From the NCBI RefSeq assembly GCF_021010575.1, contig NZ_JAJNAG010000039.1, forward strand, positions 1-32,167: DNA of 32,167 nt, in the 5' to 3' direction. Below are positions 1 to 8,615 of the stretch, in pieces. A program made the position numbers and the translations under genes. How positions within the stretch are numbered: position 1 is the stretch's first letter; each line of letters begins with the position of its first letter. This DNA comes from Limnobaculum eriocheiris. GTDB lineage: Bacteria; Pseudomonadota; Gammaproteobacteria; Enterobacterales; Enterobacteriaceae. The notes under the pieces are model-generated. The model searched no databases and was not told where the DNA came from. It saw only the letters and a program-made list of their open reading frames with translations.

Positions 1-110
1 TGAATGAATACAACAGTGAGCGGCCCCATGAATCCCTGAATAACCTGACACCGGAAGAATACCGGCTGATGGCTGAAAACCCAGAAATCTCAAAAAGTAT
101 GTGGTACTAA
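1..110 (+). mobile_element. IS3-family transposase (OrfB), C-terminal end only
   Basis: The frame opening at base 3 reads 35 codons to a TAA at 108-110 and runs in from the left edge. It contains the NEYNSERPHESLNNLTPEEY block, the conserved tail after the DDE catalytic core of IS3-family OrfB integrases. The rest of the element lies outside the window. The right terminal repeat should lie within the next 15 to 20 bases, before the iaaA stop codon, but I cannot place it exactly. The assignment to IS3 is firm; the subgroup is not determined. Confidence 0.8.
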
Positions 111-130
111 AATGGGTGTGCTTACAACCA

Positions 131-1108
131 CTAATCCCGATAAATACTCACATACACCGCCTGTCCCACACGGCCAATACCCCGATACATCCCTTCACTA
201 TTAAATGGTGTAACCACATTCCCCTTTGAATCGATGGCAATTAGGCCTCCGCGTCCATTGATTGCAGGTAGCTTTTCCATTACTACTTTATTGGTTGCCT
301 GTTCTAACGACATTCCTGCGTATTCCATCATGGCGGAAACGTCATAGGCTGCAACGGTTCTCATGAACATTTCCCCGGTACCGGTAGTGGATACTGCAAC
401 AGTATGGTTATTGGCATAACAGCCTGCGCCAATAAGAGGTGAATCACCAACCCGACCAACTTGTTTATTAGTCATACCACCGGTGGATGTGGCTGCTGCC
501 AGATTGCCATGAATATCGATAGCTACGGCACCTACGGTACCGAATTTTTTATCAGGATCGATAGGTTCGTTTTGTAGCTTTTCTGTTGCCCGGGTAGCTC
601 CATCGTGATCCAGTACGGCACCACTTTGTTCTCGCAGAGCTCGTTGAAGCTGTTCATAGCGAGCTTCGGTAAAATAGTATTCTGGCTCTACAAATTCAAT
701 CCCCTGAGTTTTAGCAAATGCTTCAGCTCCATCACCAATAAACAGTACGTGGTGGCTATGTTCCATTACTGCACGTGCGGCCAGAATGGGGTTACGTATA
801 TGAGATACCCCAGCCACAGCGCCGGCATTTAGCGTAGCGCCATCCATAATTGATGCGTCCAGCTCGTTAGTTCCTGCATGGGTGAAGACGGCGCCTTTTC
901 CGGCATTAAATAAGGGATTCTCTTCCAATAGCCGCACAGCTTCGGTTACGGCATCTATTGCGCTGCCTCCGGCTGCAAGAATGGTTTGGCCGGCGGTTAC
1001 TATTTCGGAAAGTGCCTGACGGAATTCCTGCTCTTTTTCTGTCGTCATCGCAGTTCTGGTAATGGCACCTGCGCCACCATGGATGGCAATTACGGGAGTG
1101 AGTGTCAT
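131..1108 (-). CDS. iaaA: Isoaspartyl peptidase / L-asparaginase (plant-type)
   Basis: 325 residues, against 321 in E. coli IaaA. It is an Ntn-hydrolase precursor that cleaves itself into alpha and beta subunits and hydrolyses beta-aspartyl dipeptides and asparagine. The cleavage point is visible: Gly190-Thr191 in KKFGTVGAVAID, so Thr191 becomes the N-terminal nucleophile. The substrate-loop signature GRVGDSPLIGAGCYANN and the GTGE block follow. No signal peptide is seen. In E. coli iaaA heads the gsiABCD glutathione importer operon. Here it stands alone: the left neighbour is a transposase end and mntH is divergent, so any downstream gsi genes have been cut off or were never there. The Shine-Dalgarno sequence before the ATG is weak. 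Confidence 0.93.
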   Translation of the reverse strand: MTLTPVIAIHGGAGAITRTAMTTEKEQEFRQALSEIVTAGQTILAAGGSAIDAVTEAVRLLEENPLFNAGKGAVFTHAGTNELDASIMDGATLNAGAVAGVSHIRNPILAARAVMEHSHHVLFIGDGAEAFAKTQGIEFVEPEYYFTEARYEQLQRALREQSGAVLDHDGATRATEKLQNEPIDPDKKFGTVGAVAIDIHGNLAAATSTGGMTNKQVGRVGDSPLIGAGCYANNHTVAVSTTGTGEMFMRTVAAYDVSAMMEYAGMSLEQATNKVVMEKLPAINGRGGLIAIDSKGNVVTPFNSEGMYRGIGRVGQAVYVSIYRD

Positions 1109-1650
1109 AGTTATATCAAGTCCGCTGTTTAATGTGTTTAGGATGAATTTTCGTCATATTTCAAACCAAATCGATTTTGATGGTTGATTTTAAATTATTT
1201 GAAATATGAGCAACTGGACATCAGGTCTACCGGACTATAAGTTTTTTACTTGCTAAAGGTAAAGTGGAAAATTACGAAAGGGCTGTAGATATCTTCGATT
1301 AATTGTCAGTGGATATGATAGTGATTTTAATGAGTTGATTAAAGGATATAGTGTCGTTTTTTATATATACTCATTTAAATTCAATTTGTTATGATTATTA
1401 TTTTTGTTAATATACCTTTATCGAATGACGAGGTAGTTTATTATTATAAGAAGCTATAACTGGTTATAGATAGTTTTATTCAATGGCTAATCTGTGATTG
1501 TTATTAATTAACTTCATTATTGTTACAGATGGTTTCTTAAATGTTGTATTTATGGGGTGTGCTGTAGTTTACTGTATTATAATGACCGTAATATTTACGT
1601 TGATTTAGGTAATACAGCTGCGTTTTTGATGCGAAATATTATCTGGCTGT
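1109..1650. other. AT-rich intergenic region with no recognisable gene
   Basis: About 540 very AT-rich bases separate the divergent iaaA and mntH. I see no ORF of useful length, no tRNA and no sRNA that I recognise. A TATAAT hexamer at 1578-1583 could be a -10 element for mntH but has no good -35 partner. A 30-codon stretch ending with TAA near 1301 resembles nothing I know. Confidence 0.5.
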
Positions 1651-1685
1651 TTAATTGCGCCTATCTGAACGATAAGCGCAATTAA
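1651..1685. repeat. Imperfect palindrome in the mntH leader
   Basis: The arms are TTAATTGCGC and GCGCAATTAA, a perfect 10-base match. The symmetry continues inward past one mismatch with TATC/GATA, leaving a 5-base loop. There is no T-run, so an intrinsic terminator is unlikely. It ends 9 bases before the Fur-like box and about 60 bases before the mntH start, so it is either an operator or a structured leader element. It does not match the MntR box sequence as I remember it from E. coli. Confidence 0.6.
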
Positions 1686-1693
1686 GTTGATAT

Positions 1694-1712
1694 TTGAATG
1701 AGAGTCATTATC
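1694..1712. promoter_or_regulatory. Fur-box-like operator of mntH
   Basis: The 19-mer TTGAATGAGAGTCATTATC matches the Fur consensus GATAATGATAATCATTATC at 14 of 19 positions, including the whole right half. It lies 34 bases upstream of the chosen mntH start. In E. coli mntH is repressed by Fur with iron and by MntR with manganese, so the site fits its gene. Confidence 0.6.
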
Positions 1713-1745
1713 ATTTTAATGTGTGATGATTCGGAGAACATATCC

Positions 1746-2975
1746 ATGTCAGATTCAGGTGCCATAGTTCAGTCAGGTAAAGTATCGAGAAAGATCAGAC
1801 TTGCTTTGATGGGGCCTGCCTTTATTGCGGCCATCGGTTATATCGATCCCGGCAATTTTGCGACCAACATTCAGGCTGGTTCAGCTTTTGGTTATCAGCT
1901 GCTTTGGGTGGTTGTCTGGGCCAATATTATGGCGATGGTGGTACAGCTTTTTTCCGCTAAGTTGGGCATTGCTACTAATAAAAATCTGGCGGAACATATT
2001 CGCGACCGGTTTCCTCGCCCGATTGTCTGGTTTTATTGGGTTCAGGCTGAGCTGATAGCGATAGCGACGGATTTGGCTGAATTTATTGGTGCAGCAATTG
2101 GATTCAAACTATTGCTGGGTGTGAGCTTGTTAAATGGTGCCGTGATAACCGGTATTTGTACCTTCCTTATCTTAATGTTGCAGAGTAAAGGGGATAAACC
2201 TTTAGAGCGGGTAATTGGTGCTTTTCTGCTGTTTGTTGCCGGAGCCTATATTATTGAGCTGGTGTTTTCGGCACCTGACGTTGTTGAGCTTTCTACCGGC
2301 ATGTTAATACCAGGATTACCAAATAATGAGGCCGTATTTCTGGCTGCCGGGGTATTGGGTGCGACTATCATGCCTCATGTCATCTATCTGCATTCTGCAT
2401 TGACACAAAATTCCAAAGGCACCCGGGAAGAGCGTTATTCTGCCACTAAATGGGATGTGGCCGTGGCGATGACTATTGCTGGTTTTGTTAATTTATCGAT
2501 GATGGCAATGGCAGCGGCCGTTTTTCACTTTCATGGGCAAACGGGAATTACTGAGCTTGATCGGGCCTATGTCACGTTAGAACCCCTGCTAGGTAAATTT
2601 GCTGCGGTGACTTTCGGCCTGAGTCTGGTGGCCGCCGGATTATCTTCTACCGTTGTTGGAACTATGGCCGGACAGGTTGTGATGCAGGGTTTTATTCACT
2701 TCAAAATACCGCTTTGGTTACGCCGTGCCGTGACAATGCTTCCATCGTTTGTCGTGATTATGAGCGGAATGGATGCCACCCGTATTCTGATTGTCAGTCA
2801 GGTATTCCTTAGCTTTGGTATTGCTTTGGCGTTGATTCCATTATTGAGCTTTACCGGGAATCGGGCGTTGATGGGAGATTTGGTCAATAGCACATTGATG
2901 CAAAATATTGGTCGGGCAATTGTAGGGCTGGTAGTCAGCCTGAATATCTATTTGCTAATCAGCTTCTTTTTATAG
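1746..2975 (+). CDS. mntH: Divalent metal cation (Mn2+/Fe2+) : H+ symporter
   Basis: 409 residues from this start (E. coli MntH has 412). It is an inner-membrane NRAMP transporter importing Mn2+ and Fe2+ with protons. The TM1 metal-binding motif [15 protein letters not shown] and the TM6 motif [13 protein letters not shown] are both intact, and about 11 hydrophobic segments can be read. An in-frame ATG at 1698 would add 16 residues, but it lies inside the Fur-like box and lacks a ribosome site. The ATG at 1746 has GGAG at 1733-1736 and gives the family's normal N-terminus, so I chose it. Expression is probably iron- and manganese-controlled. Confidence 0.95.
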   Translation: MSDSGAIVQSGKVSRKIRLALMGPAFIAAIGYIDPGNFATNIQAGSAFGYQLLWVVVWANIMAMVVQLFSAKLGIATNKNLAEHIRDRFPRPIVWFYWVQAELIAIATDLAEFIGAAIGFKLLLGVSLLNGAVITGICTFLILMLQSKGDKPLERVIGAFLLFVAGAYIIELVFSAPDVVELSTGMLIPGLPNNEAVFLAAGVLGATIMPHVIYLHSALTQNSKGTREERYSATKWDVAVAMTIAGFVNLSMMAMAAAVFHFHGQTGITELDRAYVTLEPLLGKFAAVTFGLSLVAAGLSSTVVGTMAGQVVMQGFIHFKIPLWLRRAVTMLPSFVVIMSGMDATRILIVSQVFLSFGIALALIPLLSFTGNRALMGDLVNSTLMQNIGRAIVGLVVSLNIYLLISFFL

Positions 2976-2976
2976 C

Positions 2977-3012
2977 AGATAGCCGCCACGGTAAACTCAA
3001 CGGCGGCTATCT
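2977..3012. terminator. Inverted repeat between convergent mntH and gpr
   Basis: Perfect 11-base arms AGATAGCCGCC and GGCGGCTATCT are separated by 14 bases, starting 2 bases after the mntH stop and ending 12 bases before the gpr stop. The position suits a shared, bidirectional terminator, but neither side carries a good T-run. Confidence 0.5.
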
Positions 3013-3024
3013 GAGCTAACGATT

Positions 3025-4017
3025 CTATCTGGATAGGATACTGTCTATCTCATTCAGTTCCTGTTGGCTAAACGTCAGGTTATTTAGAGCAGCCACCGCA
3101 TCTTCGATTTGGCTGACTTTACTGGCACCAATTAACGCTGAAGTCACTTTACCTTCCCGTAGAACCCATGCCAGAGCCATTTGGACCAGTTTTTGTCCAC
3201 GTCGTAGGGCGATCTCATTCAGTTGGCGAATTTGGGTTATACATACTTCAGTTAATTGATCGCTGGTAAGGAAAGGGCTGTCACTGGCGATACGAGAACC
3301 TTCCGGAATACCTGACAGATAGCGATCGGTTAAAAGGCCTCCTGCCAGCGGTGAAAAGGCAATTGAGCCAACTCCTTCTTCTTGTAAAACATCCTGTAAT
3401 CCATTTTCAATCCAGCGTTCAAACATGGAATATTTCGGTTGATGAATAAGACAAGGTGTTCCCAGTGAGTTAAGAATTCGAATCGCTTCTTTAGCTTTAT
3501 CTGCCGGGTAGTTGGAAAGCCCGACATACAGCGCTTTACCCTGGCGAACAATCAAGTCCAGTGCCGACATGGTTTCTTCCAGTGGCGTATCAGGATCGGG
3601 ACGATGGTGATAAAAAATATCAACATAGTCGAGATCCATACGCTTCAGACTTTGGTCAAGGCTGGATACCAGATATTTTTTAGACCCAAAATCACCATAA
3701 GGGCCGGGCCACATGGTGTATCCGGCTTTAGAGGAGATAATCATTTCATCACGGTAGTGTTGAAAATCCTGTTTCAGAATACGACCGAAATTAATTTCCG
3801 CAGATCCAGGAGGAGGGCCATAGTTATTTGCTAAATCAAAATGGGTAATACCGGCATCAAAAGCAGCACGAATCATTTCACGACTGTTTTCATACAGGGT
3901 GACATCACCAAAATTGTGCCAAAGGCCAAGCGATATTTTAGGCAGCTGAATTCCGCTGCGGCCACAACGGGCATATTGCATTGAATCATACCGTTGCGGA
4001 TTGACAAAGTGGGACAT
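3025..4017 (-). CDS. gpr: L-glyceraldehyde 3-phosphate reductase (aldo-keto reductase)
   Basis: 330 residues; it matches E. coli Gpr (YghZ, 346) along its length but is shorter at the C-terminus. It is a cytosolic NADPH-dependent aldo-keto reductase of the AKR14 type, which reduces the non-physiological L-isomer of glyceraldehyde 3-phosphate and also methylglyoxal. The catalytic tetrad is visible: Asp61 and Tyr66 in FDLANNYG, Lys97 in SSKAG and His138 in IFYHHR. The family signature NYGPPPGSAE is intact. A strong ribosome site, TAAGGAGATAT, precedes the ATG. It lies 82 bases downstream of curA on the same strand, and both encode aldehyde or enone reductases, so co-transcription is possible. 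Confidence 0.9.
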   Translation of the reverse strand: MSHFVNPQRYDSMQYARCGRSGIQLPKISLGLWHNFGDVTLYENSREMIRAAFDAGITHFDLANNYGPPPGSAEINFGRILKQDFQHYRDEMIISSKAGYTMWPGPYGDFGSKKYLVSSLDQSLKRMDLDYVDIFYHHRPDPDTPLEETMSALDLIVRQGKALYVGLSNYPADKAKEAIRILNSLGTPCLIHQPKYSMFERWIENGLQDVLQEEGVGSIAFSPLAGGLLTDRYLSGIPEGSRIASDSPFLTSDQLTEVCITQIRQLNEIALRRGQKLVQMALAWVLREGKVTSALIGASKVSQIEDAVAALNNLTFSQQELNEIDSILSR

Positions 4018-4099
4018 TCATATCTCCTTAAAAAGGCACACAAGGATTACCGGTGTACCGAATAATAAAATCAGATAAATCATAGTTGAGCAGTGGTAA

Positions 4100-5137
4100 T
4101 TAGTTTTCATCGCCAAGCTGAATAATTAACTTTCCGAAATTTTCACCTTTTAACAGGCCGATAAAGGCATCGGGCGCATTTTCCAGCCCCTGGACCAGAT
4201 GCTCCCGGTATTTGATTTTTCCTTCTGCAACCCATTGCCCCATTTGCTGAATAAATTCACCAAAATGGTGGGCATAATCATTAAAAATAATGAATCCCTG
4301 CATACGAATTCTTTTTTTCAAAATAATGCTTTCCAGCAGGCCGAGTCGGTCAGGACCATCAGGCAGGGCAGTGGCGTTATATTGCGAAATGATGCCGCAA
4401 ACCGGAATGCGGGCGCGTGCATTTAACAGAGGGAGAACGGCATCAAATACCTTACCTCCTACGTTTTCATAATAGATATCAATTCCCTGAGGGCAAGCAT
4501 TCGCCAACTGATGAGCTAAATCCGGCTGGTAATGGTCGAGGCATAAGTCAAATCCCAACGTTTCTACCGCATAGCGGCATTTTTCAGCACTGCCAGCAAT
4601 ACCAATGACCCGACATCCTTTTAGTTTAGCTATTTGGCCTACGGTTCCTCCCACGGGGCCTGTAGCGGCAGCAACGACCAGCGTCTCCCCTGCTTTGGGC
4701 TGGCCAATATCTAAAAGCCCCATATAGGCGGTGAATCCCGGCATTCCGAGAATTCCTAATGCATAAGAAGGATGGGGAATCATGCTATCCAGCTTAATGA
4801 TGTCCTGACCATCCGTAACCATATAATCTTGCCAGCCAGCCTGACTAACAACCCAATCACCGGTCTGAAATTCGGGATGGTTAGATTGCACGACTTTGCT
4901 GACCGAGCCACCTACGATGACATCATTTATCTCCATCGGGGGAGAGTAGGATGGCGCATCGCTCATACGCCCGCGAACATAAGGATCGAGGGAAAGATAG
5001 ACATTGCGCAATAATAATTCACCGGTTCCGGGTACAGGAATGGGCTGCTGTTCCAGACGAAAATCATTCAGTGTAGGTACGCCATAAGGGCGGGAGGCAA
5101 GAACAATACGACGGTTAATAGTTGGACTTTGACTCAT
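4100..5137 (-). CDS. curA: NADPH-dependent curcumin / double-bond reductase
   Basis: 345 residues, the same length as E. coli CurA (YncB). It is a medium-chain reductase of the leukotriene B4 dehydrogenase type, which reduces activated C=C bonds with NADPH. The GMPGFTAYMGLLDIG segment and the nucleotide-binding AAATGPVGGTVGQIAKLKG glycine-rich loop are both present. It lacks the structural zinc cysteines of alcohol dehydrogenases, as expected for this subfamily. An upstream in-frame ATG at 5152 would add five residues. I prefer 5137 because GAAGGAAG sits just ahead of it and the length then matches the family exactly. Confidence 0.92.
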   Translation of the reverse strand: MSQSPTINRRIVLASRPYGVPTLNDFRLEQQPIPVPGTGELLLRNVYLSLDPYVRGRMSDAPSYSPPMEINDVIVGGSVSKVVQSNHPEFQTGDWVVSQAGWQDYMVTDGQDIIKLDSMIPHPSYALGILGMPGFTAYMGLLDIGQPKAGETLVVAAATGPVGGTVGQIAKLKGCRVIGIAGSAEKCRYAVETLGFDLCLDHYQPDLAHQLANACPQGIDIYYENVGGKVFDAVLPLLNARARIPVCGIISQYNATALPDGPDRLGLLESIILKKRIRMQGFIIFNDYAHHFGEFIQQMGQWVAEGKIKYREHLVQGLENAPDAFIGLLKGENFGKLIIQLGDEN

Positions 5138-5296
5138 AATGGCTTCCTTCATTCATACTGATAAGGGGAAACTGAGCTTTATTCGTGTAACACAAAGTAC
5201 CTCTAATCATGGGCAATAAACAGCATTTGTGTTTGTTTAATTGAGTGAAAAAATGAAAAACCAGACAGGAGAAGGGAGTTCAGATGAGTAGAAATC

Positions 5297-5324
5297 AAAA
5301 CGCCACTAATTTTAGTGGCGTTTT
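5297..5324 (-). terminator. Terminator of chaA (symmetric)
   Basis: Arms AAAACGCCACTA and TAGTGGCGTTTT surround a 4-base loop. The stem lies 12 bases after the chaA stop and ends in TTTT on the minus strand. The same symmetry gives T's on the plus strand, but no plus-strand gene precedes it. Confidence 0.85.
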
Positions 5325-5335
5325 GAGTGAAAAAA

Positions 5336-6445
5336 TTATCCCATCATCAGAACCAACATATAAGCAACAAACACGGCCAGATGGGCTGCTCCGTTGAGCA
5401 CATTGGTTCTGCCGGTTGCAAATGAGCTCTGACAAAGCAGCAATACGGTGACAAGCAATACTGCGTTAGAAGTCGACAAACCAAAGACCAGATGTTGACC
5501 GGTGATCATGGCAATAACAACTACCGCAGGTACTGTAAGCGAAATCGTCGCCAGAACGGAGCCGAAGAACAGGTTCATGGCGCGTTGCACCTGATTATTC
5601 ATTACCGCCTTCAGCGCCCCTAAACCTTCTGGTGAAAGAATTAATAATGCAATCAGGAAGCCGGTAAACTGTGGTGGTGCATGCAATTCAGTTAATAAAT
5701 ACTCCAGCGATCCGGCATTGATCTTAGTAACGGCAATAACGGCAATCAGATGAATTATAAGCCAACCGGCATGCCAGGCATTGCCATGAGCAGAAGGTTT
5801 TCCATGATGATCGTCCGGGCCATCGCCTTCATCTTCGTGCTCATATATAAACAGATTTTGATGGGTTTTTGTCTGTATGGTCAGGAACACGATATACATT
5901 CCAGCCGACAGCAGGGCAATAATCAAAAGCTGACCTGAGCTAAAGGTGCCGCTGGCAAAGGTTGCAGGTAATACCAGAACAATAATTGCTAACGGCAGTA
6001 ATGCCGTTAAATATTGTTTGATACCCGCCAGATTAACGTGTTGGGTTGCAAATTTACGACCACCCAGTAATAACGATATCCCTACCAGCCCACTCATGAC
6101 TATCATAATGACAGAATATAGCGTATCCCTCATTAGCGTTGGGCCGGTGTCGCCGGTCACCATCAGTGCAGAAATCAGACTGACTTCCAGTATCACCACT
6201 GCCAGGCTCAGAATCAGTGAACCATAGGGTTCTCCCAATCGGTGAGCCAATACGTCAGCATGACGTACTACGCTAAAAGCTGCACCCAGAATAGTCACCA
6301 GTGCAAGAAGGTTAATTAAAACAGTAATCAGAAGGTTAGTATTGTGCTGCATAAAGAGCAGTACAGGAATGGTAATCATAGTCAGAATGAGTGAATACTC
6401 TTTATGACGAGTTTTGCCCGAAGGATGATGTTGTGCTTGATCCAT
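5336..6445 (-). CDS. chaA: Sodium-potassium/proton antiporter (calcium/proton exchanger family)
   Basis: 369 residues (366 in E. coli). It is an inner-membrane cation/proton antiporter of the CaCA superfamily, exporting Na+, K+ or Ca2+ and important at alkaline pH. Two blocks of hydrophobic segments are separated by an acidic, histidine-rich cytoplasmic loop, YEHEDEGDGPDDHHGKP, which is the ChaA hallmark. The exchanger repeats can be recognised by SLAVVILEVSLIS in the first half and LLILSPEGLGALKAV in the second, each holding the conserved Glu. AGAGAG lies just before the ATG. It has its own terminator and no operon partner. Confidence 0.95.
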   Translation of the reverse strand: MDQAQHHPSGKTRHKEYSLILTMITIPVLLFMQHNTNLLITVLINLLALVTILGAAFSVVRHADVLAHRLGEPYGSLILSLAVVILEVSLISALMVTGDTGPTLMRDTLYSVIMIVMSGLVGISLLLGGRKFATQHVNLAGIKQYLTALLPLAIIVLVLPATFASGTFSSGQLLIIALLSAGMYIVFLTIQTKTHQNLFIYEHEDEGDGPDDHHGKPSAHGNAWHAGWLIIHLIAVIAVTKINAGSLEYLLTELHAPPQFTGFLIALLILSPEGLGALKAVMNNQVQRAMNLFFGSVLATISLTVPAVVVIAMITGQHLVFGLSTSNAVLLVTVLLLCQSSFATGRTNVLNGAAHLAVFVAYMLVLMMG

Positions 6446-6551
6446 AAATTCTCTCTGTGGCTAAAGGGATAATCAGGCGATAAAACGAAGTTCTATTTTT
6501 ATTACATTTAAAATGAATACTAATAGAACTTTAGTCACAGGGCTTAAATAA

Positions 6552-6576
6552 TCAGGCCGGACGCTAACCTGCCTGA
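6552..6576 (-). terminator. Probable terminator of pagP
   Basis: On the minus strand TCAGGC and GCCTGA arms, extended inward by GG/CC past one mismatch, enclose a 7-base loop and are followed by TTATTT. It lies 40 bases after the pagP stop. A smaller hairpin (CTGAGA/TCTCAG) is at 6601-6616, immediately after the stop. Confidence 0.5.
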
Positions 6577-6616
6577 GAAAAAAGGTCAACGTTACCGACT
6601 CTGAGAAAACTCTCAG

Positions 6617-7168
6617 CTAGAACTGCCAGCGAGCCCAGGTAAATAAGACGTTACCATTATTATAGGTACCCGGAATATAGGTGTTTTGAATAGCAAACTG
6701 TTTGTATTCTATCGAGAATAGTGGCAGCGGTAACGGTAGTGGAATATAAGAGTATTCGTGGCGCGCAGTAATGGCCGCGGTAAAACCCAACCCTAAACGC
6801 CAATCTCTGTCTTTGCCAAAATACCAGTTTTTCTGATAGCCATAACCTGCAATCGGCTGAAACTGATTATGCGAGTCCTGAAACTCCATCGCATAGATAG
6901 AGTGCCAGTTGCCATCATTATTAAACCGGGACACACCATAACCAATACCCCAAGGCCGCTCATTATAAGAGTCGATTTTATCCTTGTCATACATAGCACG
7001 GTTATGCCAGGTATTCAGGGGGACATAAAGATCTCTGCCAGGAGAGTTCCAGGTTTGTTTCACATTACTCTTAATAGTTTCCCAAATGCCGTCATCAGCC
7101 GCTTCTTCTGCAACGGCGTTGAAAGACAAAGTGAGTAAAATAGCTGATGTAGCAATAACGGCTTTCAT
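6617..7168 (-). CDS. pagP: Lipid A palmitoyltransferase PagP (outer membrane)
   Basis: 183 residues (186 in E. coli). PagP is an eight-stranded outer-membrane barrel that moves a palmitate from a phospholipid to lipid A, giving resistance to cationic peptides. A signal peptide is clear, with cleavage predicted after AVA at residue 20. The catalytic residues are present: His55 in NTWHNR and Asp98-Ser99 in FQDSH, which become His35, Asp78 and Ser79 in the mature protein, next to the E. coli numbering 33, 76 and 77. The conserved YIPGTYNNGN block is intact, and the protein ends in Phe, the outer-membrane protein sorting signature. PhoP controls pagP in relatives; I could not find a convincing PhoP box here. 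Confidence 0.95.
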   Translation of the reverse strand: MKAVIATSAILLTLSFNAVAEEAADDGIWETIKSNVKQTWNSPGRDLYVPLNTWHNRAMYDKDKIDSYNERPWGIGYGVSRFNNDGNWHSIYAMEFQDSHNQFQPIAGYGYQKNWYFGKDRDWRLGLGFTAAITARHEYSYIPLPLPLPLFSIEYKQFAIQNTYIPGTYNNGNVLFTWARWQF

Positions 7169-7550
7169 TTTTGAGAATAACTTTCTAGTATATGTTTATG
7201 TCCCTATTCTGCGCGTTTCCAGATTAAAAAACGTTGCGCATAGAATCTGTTTTATGGCGGTGCCTTGGCGATGAGCCGTCGGTTATTATAATAAGATTGG
7301 GTATGAAATTCACTATAAACACCATGTTTATGTGGCGTATTTGTTACAAGGTATTGTTCTGAATAGATAATGTTTTCCGGGAAGCATTATTTTCTATATT
7401 GATGCCGTAAATTAACCTTAATAAATAGAGGGGTTTATCTTGTGTGCATAATCTGCTACCGGGTTAACTCAATCAGCGACATTATTCGGCTTTTAAGTTA
7501 AAGTAACTGAATAGTGTATTGTCTGTTATCTAAATATTGAGGGGTCTGTC
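7169..7550. promoter_or_regulatory. Divergent pagP/yqaB control region
   Basis: This stretch of 382 bases holds no gene. A plausible plus-strand sigma-70 promoter is TTGGCG at 7265-7270 and TATAAT at 7287-7292 with a 16-base spacer, which would give yqaB a leader of about 250 bases. A perfect palindrome, ATAAACA-CCA-TGTTTAT, lies at 7315-7331 and may be an operator. No terminator or sRNA is evident. Confidence 0.4.
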
Positions 7551-8117
7551 ATGTATGACCGCTATCAGGGGCTGATCTTTGATATGGATGGCACGCTGCT
7601 GGATACTGAAGAAGGGCATCGAAAAGCCTGGAGTGAAGTACTGGCAAAATATGATATGGAACTGGATTTAGAAAAAGTTATCGCTCTGAATGGTTCACCT
7701 TCCTGGAAGATTGCCGAGTTTGTTATCAATAGCTATCAGGTTGATATGGACCCTTATAAATTAGCGCAGGAAAAATTCGATATTGTCGAAGAGATGGTAT
7801 TGGATATGGTCAAGCCATTGCCAATTGTCGAGGTAGTTAAATCCTATTATGGAAAACGTCCGATGGCGGTAGGTACAGGAAGTATGCATGGTTTTGCTGA
7901 AAGGCTCTTGCAACACGTTGGGCTAAAAGATTATTTTATGGCAATTGTTGGTGCTGATGATGTACAACATCATAAACCAGCACCGGACACTTTCTTACTC
8001 TGCGCACAGCTAATGAAAGTGACCCCTGATTCCTGCATTGTTTTTGAAGATGCACCATTTGGCCTTCAGGCGGCTAAAGCTGCTGGTATGGATGCCGTGG
8101 ATGTTCGTTATTTGTGA
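7551..8117 (+). CDS. yqaB: Fructose-1-phosphate / 6-phosphogluconate phosphatase (HAD family)
   Basis: 188 residues, the same length as E. coli YqaB. It is a cytosolic HAD-superfamily subfamily IA phosphatase acting on sugar phosphates. Motif I is FDMDGTLLDTE, with nucleophile Asp11 and acid/base Asp13. Motif II is AVGTGS, the motif III lysine is in HHKPAPD, and motif IV is FEDAPFG. A GAGGGG ribosome site precedes the ATG. The last codon overlaps the yqaA start by four bases, so the two are translated together. Confidence 0.95.
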   Translation: MYDRYQGLIFDMDGTLLDTEEGHRKAWSEVLAKYDMELDLEKVIALNGSPSWKIAEFVINSYQVDMDPYKLAQEKFDIVEEMVLDMVKPLPIVEVVKSYYGKRPMAVGTGSMHGFAERLLQHVGLKDYFMAIVGADDVQHHKPAPDTFLLCAQLMKVTPDSCIVFEDAPFGLQAAKAAGMDAVDVRYL

Positions 8118-8542
8118 GTGATGCACTGTCGTTATTGGCGCTATTCAGCAGCAGTTTTCTGAGTGCGACTATATTACCAGGTAATTCAGAAGTGGTATTT
8201 GTCACTTTATTAACCACGGTTAATACAGCACCGTGGTTATTGCTGGTGGTAGCGATTATAGGGAATACGCTGGGAGGCCTGACGAATGTCATCATTGGCC
8301 GAATAGCGCCAGTACCTAAACATCACCCACGATTAGAATTAGCCATGAAATGGCTACAACGCTTTGGTTCTCCGGCGTTGTTATTAAGTTGGTTGCCCGT
8401 AATGGGTGATTTATTGTGTCTGCTGGCCGGGTGGTTACGTTTACCCTGGTGGTCGGTTACTTTTTTTATGTTACTAGGGAAATCACTACGCTATTTGCTT
8501 GTGATGGTCATTACTCTAAAGAGCATCTCTTTTTTTAGCTAA
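8114..8542 (+). CDS. yqaA: Inner-membrane protein YqaA (DedA/VTT-like family)
   Basis: 142 residues, the same length as E. coli YqaA. It is a small hydrophobic protein with four or so membrane segments and the conserved LLPGNSE-type turn, here ILPGNSEVVFV, and SWLPVMGDLLCLLAGWLR. The family is distantly related to the DedA/SNARE-associated proteins, several of which act as lipid flippases; the role of YqaA itself is not known to me. The start is GTG at 8114, overlapping the yqaB stop as GTGA. gshA follows after 73 bases on the same strand, the same neighbour as in E. coli. Confidence 0.92.
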   Translation: MSDALSLLALFSSSFLSATILPGNSEVVFVTLLTTVNTAPWLLLVVAIIGNTLGGLTNVIIGRIAPVPKHHPRLELAMKWLQRFGSPALLLSWLPVMGDLLCLLAGWLRLPWWSVTFFMLLGKSLRYLLVMVITLKSISFFS

Positions 8543-8615
8543 CAAAGAGAGAAAAGTATCGATATGAATCTTCGGTTTCGGCAGGTTGTATGAACATTGA
8601 TTACGGGAGGTCGAA

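Noticed and set aside
1698-1745. An earlier ATG for mntH adding 16 residues
   Set aside because: It lies within the Fur-like box and lacks a ribosome site; the ATG at 1746 has GGAG and fits the family.
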